Assembly: GCA_964496705.1 (NCBI GenBank)
Contig: CAZCBJ010000141.1
Location: 1-10,205, forward strand
From: CAZCBJ01 sp964496705
Lineage (GTDB): Bacteria; Chloroflexota; Anaerolineae; Anaerolineales; Anaerolineaceae
Direction: 5' to 3'
Length of the DNA: 10,205 nt
This document shows positions 6,776-10,205 of the stretch, piece after piece (the stretch's first letter is position 1; each line of letters opens with the position of its first letter). The notes below the pieces were generated by a model. The model saw only the letters and a list, made by a program, of their open reading frames with translations, was not told where the DNA came from and did no database searches. A program made the translations under genes and the position numbers.

Positions 6776-6860
6776 CGGAGGGAGAGGGATTCGAACCCAC
6801 GATGGTGTTACCCATACCTGTTTTCAAGACAGGCGCCTTAAGCCACTCGGCCATCCCTCC
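6776..6860 (-). tRNA. tRNA-Ser (anticodon UGA)
   Basis: Acceptor stem GGAGGGA pairs with TCCCTCC. The D-arm begins GGCCGAGTGG. The anticodon arm is CCTGT-CTTGAAA-ACAGG with anticodon TGA (UCN serine), followed by a class II variable arm. The T-arm reads GTGGG-TTCGAAT-CCCTC, leaving one U-U mismatch at the second pair. The discriminator G is followed by CTG, so CCA is not encoded and must be added, unlike the neighbouring tRNA-Ser(GCU). Confidence 0.95.
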
Positions 6861-6880
6861 CGGGATTTCTGAACAGAGCG

Positions 6881-6909
6881 ATTTTATCATAGAAAATCGC
6901 CCCTCACAA
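6881..6909 (-). promoter_or_regulatory. Sigma70-type promoter for the two serine tRNAs
   Basis: On the minus strand TTGTGA (6904-6909) and TAAAAT (6881-6886) are separated by exactly 17 bp. Predicted start is near 6874, about 14 nt before the mature 5' end of tRNA-Ser(UGA). An 8-bp inverted repeat, GCGATTTT/AAAATCGC (6878-6900), overlaps the -10 and spacer. Confidence 0.65.
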
Positions 6910-6965
6910 TGGATGATGGAATGGTGCTGCTGCCGCCTTCTCTTCTCTTCCCACACATCCCCAAA

Positions 6966-6982
6966 TTGGCACGTTTCTTGCA
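6966..6982 (+). promoter_or_regulatory. Sigma54-type -24/-12 promoter sequence
   Basis: TTGGCACGTTTCTTGCA contains the -24 GG and -12 GC separated by exactly 10 bp, and fits the full YTGGCACG-N4-TTGCW consensus. A start near 6993 would give a leader of about 155 nt to the membrane microprotein at 7149. No enhancer-binding regulator is encoded in this window. Whether this genome has RpoN cannot be seen here, so chance occurrence remains possible. Confidence 0.5.
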
Positions 6983-7148
6983 CCCATGCCCGTGGGGATT
7001 TTATCGCATCGCCGCGGGAACTTCTCCCCGCCCGCCATCGTCTGAAACTTGCAAAATTGTAATGAACCTTTTGGGATGAAATCGTGTTTAATCAATTAAG
7101 AGAAGAGATACCGGTTTCATCGTCGTGTTCTTTTGTTGGAGGTGCAAG

Positions 7149-7235
7149 ATGTCTGCCGCTGTGGTCTTGATTGTTGGAATGGTCTTCCTGCTTTTTGCCA
7201 CATTCAGCCTTCCGGGATTTACCAAACAGAAGTGA
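7149..7235 (+). CDS. 28-residue single-span membrane microprotein
   Basis: ATG 7149 is preceded by GGAGG with a 6-nt spacer, among the best ribosome binding sites in the window. The peptide begins MSAAVVLIVGMVFLLFATF and ends LPGFTKQK: about 16-19 hydrophobic residues, enough for one membrane span, followed by a short basic tail. That predicts insertion with the C-terminus in the cytoplasm. I do not recognise it; it does not resemble KdpF or other named small subunits closely enough to name. It stands alone, with a long leader and a convergent gene downstream. The leader contains inverted repeats GCGGG/CCCGC (near 7014-7032) and GATGAAA/TTTCATC (near 7075-7124) that could be regulatory. Called from RBS plus hydrophobicity pattern, without comparative evidence. 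Confidence 0.6.
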   Translation: MSAAVVLIVGMVFLLFATFSLPGFTKQK

Positions 7236-7331
7236 TGGGTCTGGCGCTCAATTTACTTTTAGGATGAGACGACGCGGGGTTAGGGCGCTCCGCAGCCGTA
7301 TTCTTGAGGTCTCTCCGATCCTCCTTTTAGC

Positions 7332-7359
7332 CTTCCGGGAGCAGTGCTGCTCCCGGAAG
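7332..7359. terminator. Perfect 12-bp hairpin between convergent genes
   Basis: CTTCCGGGAGCA (7332-7343) and TGCTCCCGGAAG (7348-7359) pair perfectly around the loop GTGC. It lies 20 bp beyond the stop of the DinB-type gene and about 100 bp beyond the microprotein, so it may end both transcripts. There is no T-run on either side, so it is a U-less terminator, a Rho-stabilising 3' structure or a dispersed palindrome. Confidence 0.5.
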
Positions 7360-7378
7360 TGCGTTAACGGGCCTGAAT

Positions 7379-8086
7379 CTACAGGATTTTGCAAATGTGA
7401 TCAATGTGGTCGCGCTCATGCCACAGCGCGCGGCGCAACAGCTTGCGCGGACTCCAAAATTCTCCCTCCACCCCCACCACCCGGCGCACCTCCTCCAGCC
7501 GTGGCAACACCTCGCGCAGCCTGGCCCTCACCCGCTCCAACCGCTCAAACACACCCATCTCCTCGCCGCTGCCCAGCCCCTCCGCCAGCCCCAGCCGGTC
7601 CAGGTACCACGTGTCCGCGTTGGCGATGTGCCCCAGGATACCGCGGATGCTCCAGCGCTCGCCCGGGTAAGTCGCATCCAGTTTCTCATCCGGCAGCTCT
7701 GCGGTGATCTGCAGCAGGTCCGCCCGGCTCCACCCCAGCAGCAGCAGCCCGCGCTGGATGTCAACCCCGCCCAGCGGTCGCCAGTCATCGCGGAACCAGG
7801 CCTCCACCTCGTATCCATCCACAGCCGGCTCAAAAAGATCGTTGATCGCGTAATTTTGCCAGGTATCCACCAGGCGGATGTCGAAATCGGTCAGGTCCGC
7901 CATCCAGGAGGGCCGGGCGCGGCGGTCAACCCACTCAGCGTAAGCCAGCAGCGCGCGCGGCGCGTTGAGCAGCGCCGCGCTGCCGTCCGCCCCATAGGTG
8001 AAGCAGCCCGGGTAATCCAGCAGCCAGGCCTGCGAGCGCCTGCCCGGCAGCCCGTTCTCCAACCCAATCCGAATCAGTGTACCCAT
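7379..8086 (-). CDS. DinB-family protein with HicB-like N-terminal domain
   Basis: 235 residues in two parts. Residues about 1-55 read TLIRIGLENG...AWLLDYPGCFTYGADGSAALLNAPRALLAYAEW. This matches the HicB/UPF0150 fold pattern (strand, PGC-type turn with a G two residues before the acidic helix, then an alanine-rich helix). Residues about 110-235 are a DinB four-helix bundle, with ERWSIRGILGHIANADTWYL (143-162) and WHERDHIDHI (222-231). The metal-binding triad H153, H223 and H227 is present. DinB proteins are often metal- and thiol-dependent transferases or isomerases; the substrate here is unknown. ATG 8086 is chosen because AGGAGG lies 5 nt upstream; an upstream ATG at 8113 lies inside the promoter. 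Monocistronic and convergent to the microprotein. Confidence 0.85.
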   Translation of the reverse strand: MGTLIRIGLENGLPGRRSQAWLLDYPGCFTYGADGSAALLNAPRALLAYAEWVDRRARPSWMADLTDFDIRLVDTWQNYAINDLFEPAVDGYEVEAWFRDDWRPLGGVDIQRGLLLLGWSRADLLQITAELPDEKLDATYPGERWSIRGILGHIANADTWYLDRLGLAEGLGSGEEMGVFERLERVRARLREVLPRLEEVRRVVGVEGEFWSPRKLLRRALWHERDHIDHICKIL

Positions 8087-8097
8087 GTTGACCTCCT

Positions 8098-8124
8098 GAA
8101 CCAGCCCGATCATTATACTGGTTC
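8098..8124 (-). promoter_or_regulatory. Promoter within an inverted repeat upstream of the DinB-type gene
   Basis: On the minus strand a consensus TATAAT (8112-8117) gives a start near 8105 and a leader of about 19 nt. The -35 region is weak (TATTTT at 17-bp spacing). GAACCAG (8098-8104) and CTGGTTC (8118-8124) form a 7-bp inverted repeat with a 13-bp spacer that brackets the -10 and start site, well placed for a repressor operator. Confidence 0.55.
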
Positions 8125-8178
8125 TTGCCCTGGAAAAATAAACTTTTTACCAGTGAACACACGCTGCTCATCAACCTG

Positions 8179-8187
8179 TGGTATCAT
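8179..8187 (+). promoter_or_regulatory. Extended -10 promoter for the Lgt-like/NAD synthetase operon
   Basis: TGGTATCAT is an extended -10 element with no obvious -35. A start near 8194 would leave about 11 nt before GTG 8205, including its RBS. It rules out the GTG at 8178 as a start if correct. Confidence 0.4.
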
Positions 8188-8204
8188 CACAAAACGAGGT
8201 CGGC

Positions 8205-8936
8205 GTGAGCGCATTCGCATTTCTGGTCGGGCTGGGAGCTTCCTTGGGCCTGTGGCGGGTGGTTCAACGCGTTCCGCGCTGGCAGGCGGTACGCTGGCTG
8301 AATGCCGCCCTGCTGAGCCTGGCTTTCAGCCTGCTGGGCGCGCGGCTGGACTACGTCGCTTTTCACGGCGCCTACTTTTCCCAGCACCCCCTCGAAGCCT
8401 TGCTCATCTACAAAGGCGGCTTGAACTGGACCGGCGCCATGCTCGGCGGGCTGATCGGCCTGATCCTGGCAGCGCTGATCTGGAAATTGCCAACCCTCCT
8501 GCTGGCCGACAACCTCACCCCGCTGGCTGCGCCGCTCGCCATCGGCGTGTGGCTGGGCTGCTGGCTGGCCGGCTGCGCCTACGGCGCGGCCATCCCCGAG
8601 GGCGCCTGGTGGGGTCTGCCCTGCCGCGATGAGAGCGGCGCAATTGCCATGCGCATCCCCGTCCAGACTCTGGCCGCGCTGACCCTGGTGGGCTATTTCG
8701 CCTGGCTGGAGATTCACCGTTTCCCGCGCGCCACCCCAGGGCGCTATGCCTGCCTGGCCTGGCTGGGGTTGAACGTCAACCTGCTTATTTTTAACCTTTT
8801 ACGCGCCGACCCGGCGCTCCTGTGGAATGGTTTGCGCGCGGATGTCTGGATCGCGGCAGGGCTGTGCCTGCTCAGCCTGCTTGCCTGCTGGCTCGTTTTC
8901 CGCCCGCGCAAGCTCACTTCAACGGAGCCATCATGA
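8205..8936 (+). CDS. Lgt-family integral membrane protein (prolipoprotein diacylglyceryl transferase-like)
   Basis: 243 residues with seven predicted membrane spans (about 3-20, 32-54, 72-93, 105-124, 151-170, 181-199, 212-231), the topology of Lgt. Family landmarks are GARLDY (45-50), GGLNWTGAMLGG (71-82), GVWLGCWLAGCAYG (114-127) and RIPVQ (150-154). Lgt transfers diacylglyceryl from phosphatidylglycerol to the lipobox cysteine of prolipoproteins. Here the His of the canonical FHGG segment is T77 and the R-GN-NGE motif is replaced by GCWLAGCAYG, so this is a divergent member whose activity is uncertain. GTG 8205 is chosen for the GAGG 4-5 nt upstream. It overlaps the next gene by 4 bp (ATGA), implying translational coupling. 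A genome may carry another, canonical Lgt. Confidence 0.7.
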   Translation: MSAFAFLVGLGASLGLWRVVQRVPRWQAVRWLNAALLSLAFSLLGARLDYVAFHGAYFSQHPLEALLIYKGGLNWTGAMLGGLIGLILAALIWKLPTLLLADNLTPLAAPLAIGVWLGCWLAGCAYGAAIPEGAWWGLPCRDESGAIAMRIPVQTLAALTLVGYFAWLEIHRFPRATPGRYACLAWLGLNVNLLIFNLLRADPALLWNGLRADVWIAAGLCLLSLLACWLVFRPRKLTSTEPS

Positions 8937-9802
8937 AGCTCAGCCTGGCGCTGTCGCAGCTCAACACCCGTCTCGGGCGGGTGGAGGATAACCTGGAAAG
9001 ACATCTGGCGATTGCTGCCGAGGCCAAAGCCCGCGGCGCCGACCTGCTGGTGTTCCCCGAGCTTTCCCTGACCGGCTATGTTCTCCAGGACCTGGTGCCG
9101 GCGGTGGCTCACAAACCGCAGGCTGGCGACCCGATTTTCAAGCCGCTGCTGGAAGCCAGCCGCGCCCTGGACCTGGTGGTCGGCTTTGCCGAGGAGGACC
9201 GCCGCAGCCGCTTTTTCATCTCCTCGGCCTACCTCTCCGGCGGCGCGGTGGTGCATGTCCACCGCAAGGTGTATCTGCCCACTTACGGCCTGTTCGACGA
9301 AGGGCGCTTTTTCGCCTCGGGCGGCTCGGTGCGCGCCTTCGACACTCGTTTTGGACGCGCCGGCATGCTCATCTGCGAGGACTTCTGGCACGCTTCGCCC
9401 CCCTACCTGCTCTGGCTGGACGGCGCTGATCTATTCCTCTTCGCCTCTGCCTCGCCCGGGCGCGGTCTGGGGGCCGGCGCGGTGCTTGAATCAGCCCGCT
9501 GGGTGGATCACATCAACCGCGCCTACGCCAGCCTGTTCACCGCCTTCGTCGCTCATGCCAACCGGGTCGGTTATGAGGATGGGCTCAACTTTTGGGGCGG
9601 CTCGGCCGTCTTCGATCCCAACGGCGAGATGCTGGTACAGGCCCCGCTGCATGAGGAGGCATTGACCCTGGCTGAGCTGGACCTCAACCAACTGCACCGC
9701 ACCCGCGCCCGGCTGCCCCTGCTGCGCGACGAGCGCACTGCGCTGGTGCAGCGCGAGCTGAACCGCATCCTCGAAAAGCAGGATACCCCCGGTGGTAAAT
9801 GA
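8933..9802 (+). CDS. Nitrilase-superfamily glutaminase component of NAD synthetase
   Basis: 289 residues forming one carbon-nitrogen hydrolase domain. The Glu-Lys-Cys catalytic triad is visible as E43 in FPELSLTGY, K112 in HRKVYLPTYGLFDEGRFF and C148 in GMLICEDFWH. The LPTYGLFDEGRFF stretch and ICEDFW are characteristic of the glutamine amidohydrolase domain of glutamine-dependent NAD synthetases, normally fused to the synthetase. Here it is a separate protein with the synthetase gene 10 bp downstream, so it should hydrolyse glutamine and pass ammonia to its partner. ATG 8933 is chosen for GGAG with 6-nt spacing and the ATGA overlap with the previous stop; upstream in-frame codons lie inside the Lgt-like gene. 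Cytoplasmic. Confidence 0.88.
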   Translation: MKLSLALSQLNTRLGRVEDNLERHLAIAAEAKARGADLLVFPELSLTGYVLQDLVPAVAHKPQAGDPIFKPLLEASRALDLVVGFAEEDRRSRFFISSAYLSGGAVVHVHRKVYLPTYGLFDEGRFFASGGSVRAFDTRFGRAGMLICEDFWHASPPYLLWLDGADLFLFASASPGRGLGAGAVLESARWVDHINRAYASLFTAFVAHANRVGYEDGLNFWGGSAVFDPNGEMLVQAPLHEEALTLAELDLNQLHRTRARLPLLRDERTALVQRELNRILEKQDTPGGK

Positions 9803-9812
9803 GGGCTTGCCC

Positions 9813-10205
9813 ATGATTGACCTGACCATTGACACTGACCTGGTGCGCCGCATTCTGACCGGCTTTCTGCACGCCGAGATCACCCGCACCGGTCTATCCA
9901 AAGCGGTGATCAACCTCTCCGGCGGCATTGATTCAACGCTGTCCTGCTACCTGGCTGCCGAGGCGCTCGGCCCCCGGAATGTCCTTGCCCTGCGCCTGCC
10001 CTACCGCACCTCGTCACAGGATTCGCTCGACCACGCCGGGCTGGTGATTGACGCGCTGGGCGTGCAATCGCTCACCATGCCGATCAGCCCGATGGTGGAC
10101 CCGCTCATCGAGCATTTCCCCGATATGAGCGATACGCGCAATGGCAACATCATGGCGCGTATGCGCATGATCGTGCTTTATGATCAATCTGCTGACTTTC
10201 ATGGC
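9813..10205 (+). CDS. nadE: NAD+ synthase, synthetase domain (5' part, cut by window end)
   Basis: 131 codons are visible and the frame is open at the window end. The ATP-pyrophosphatase P-loop SGGIDSTLSCYLAAEAL starts at residue 36. RLPYRTSSQDSLDHA (61-75) and RNGNIMARMRMIVLYDQSADF (109-129) are conserved NadE segments. The enzyme adenylates deamido-NAD (NaAD) and amidates it with ammonia to make NAD. The N-terminus begins directly at the synthetase domain, so this is the short, NH3-type NadE, paired with the separate upstream glutaminase. ATG 9813 has GAGGG 7 nt upstream. The rest lies beyond the window. Confidence 0.93.
   Translation, partial: MIDLTIDTDLVRRILTGFLHAEITRTGLSKAVINLSGGIDSTLSCYLAAEALGPRNVLALRLPYRTSSQDSLDHAGLVIDALGVQSLTMPISPMVDPLIEHFPDMSDTRNGNIMARMRMIVLYDQSADFHG

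Noticed and set aside
7171..7707. 178-codon plus-strand ORF
   Set aside because: It overlaps the microprotein, the hairpin and the DinB-type gene antisense, and has no RBS and a proline/alanine-rich shadow composition.
8178..8204. GTG 8178 as start of the Lgt-like protein
   Set aside because: It overlaps an extended -10 element and lacks an RBS, while GTG 8205 has GAGG just upstream.
8822..8932. Extended N-terminus of the nitrilase-type protein
   Set aside because: The extra 37 codons lie inside the Lgt-like gene and precede the family's normal N-terminus; ATG 8933 has GGAG.

Overview
The window is GC-rich, densely coded bacterial chromosome on both strands. Gene content and protein style (HSL-type esterase, DinB-family protein, DUF3788 protein, cytoplasmic GH2 glycosidase, split glutamine-dependent NAD synthetase, and a dispersed CCTGAGCGCAGCGAAGG-type palindrome) fit an uncultured Anaerolineae-like Chloroflexota. 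That placement is inference; no rRNA or marker gene is present to fix it. There is no CRISPR array, recognisable transposase or integrase.

Layout. Positions 1-403 hold 2.3 identical copies of a 174-bp tandem repeat that ends 11 bp from the stop of an APH-fold kinase gene (415-1332, minus). A 134-bp divergent promoter region separates the kinase from a complete GH2 beta-glycosidase (1467-3851, plus). Convergent to that is a two-gene operon on the minus strand: a DUF3788 protein (4291-4740) followed 12 bp later by a small cupin (3895-4278). Next is an HSL-family alpha/beta hydrolase with a TTG start (4895-5788, minus).

Positions about 5833-6506 are clearly more AT-rich than their surroundings, are bounded by a perfect 13-bp inverted repeat, and carry an unrecognised reading frame (5792-6370, minus) broken by one in-frame TAG. 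This lies just downstream of two serine tRNA genes on the minus strand (UGA at 6776-6860, GCU at 6644-6735). The tRNAs share a good sigma70-type promoter and are followed by a terminator. Between the tRNAs and the AT-rich block is a fragmented copy of the tRNA-Ser(GCU) 3' half (6554-6628). Together these suggest an old insertion or rearrangement at a tRNA locus.

On the plus strand after the tRNA promoter there is a textbook sigma54-type -24/-12 sequence (6966-6982), a 5' region of about 155 nt, and a 28-residue single-span membrane microprotein (7149-7235) with a strong ribosome binding site. A 12-bp perfect hairpin separates it from a convergent gene for a HicB-like/DinB two-domain protein (7379-8086, minus), whose promoter lies inside an inverted repeat.

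The right end is a plus-strand operon: an Lgt-family seven-span membrane protein (8205-8936), a nitrilase-type glutaminase (8933-9802, ATGA overlap) and NH3-dependent NAD synthetase NadE, cut by the window edge (9813-10205). The last two together should make NAD from deamido-NAD using glutamine: the first releases ammonia and the second adenylates and amidates. The link of the Lgt-like protein to them is transcriptional only.
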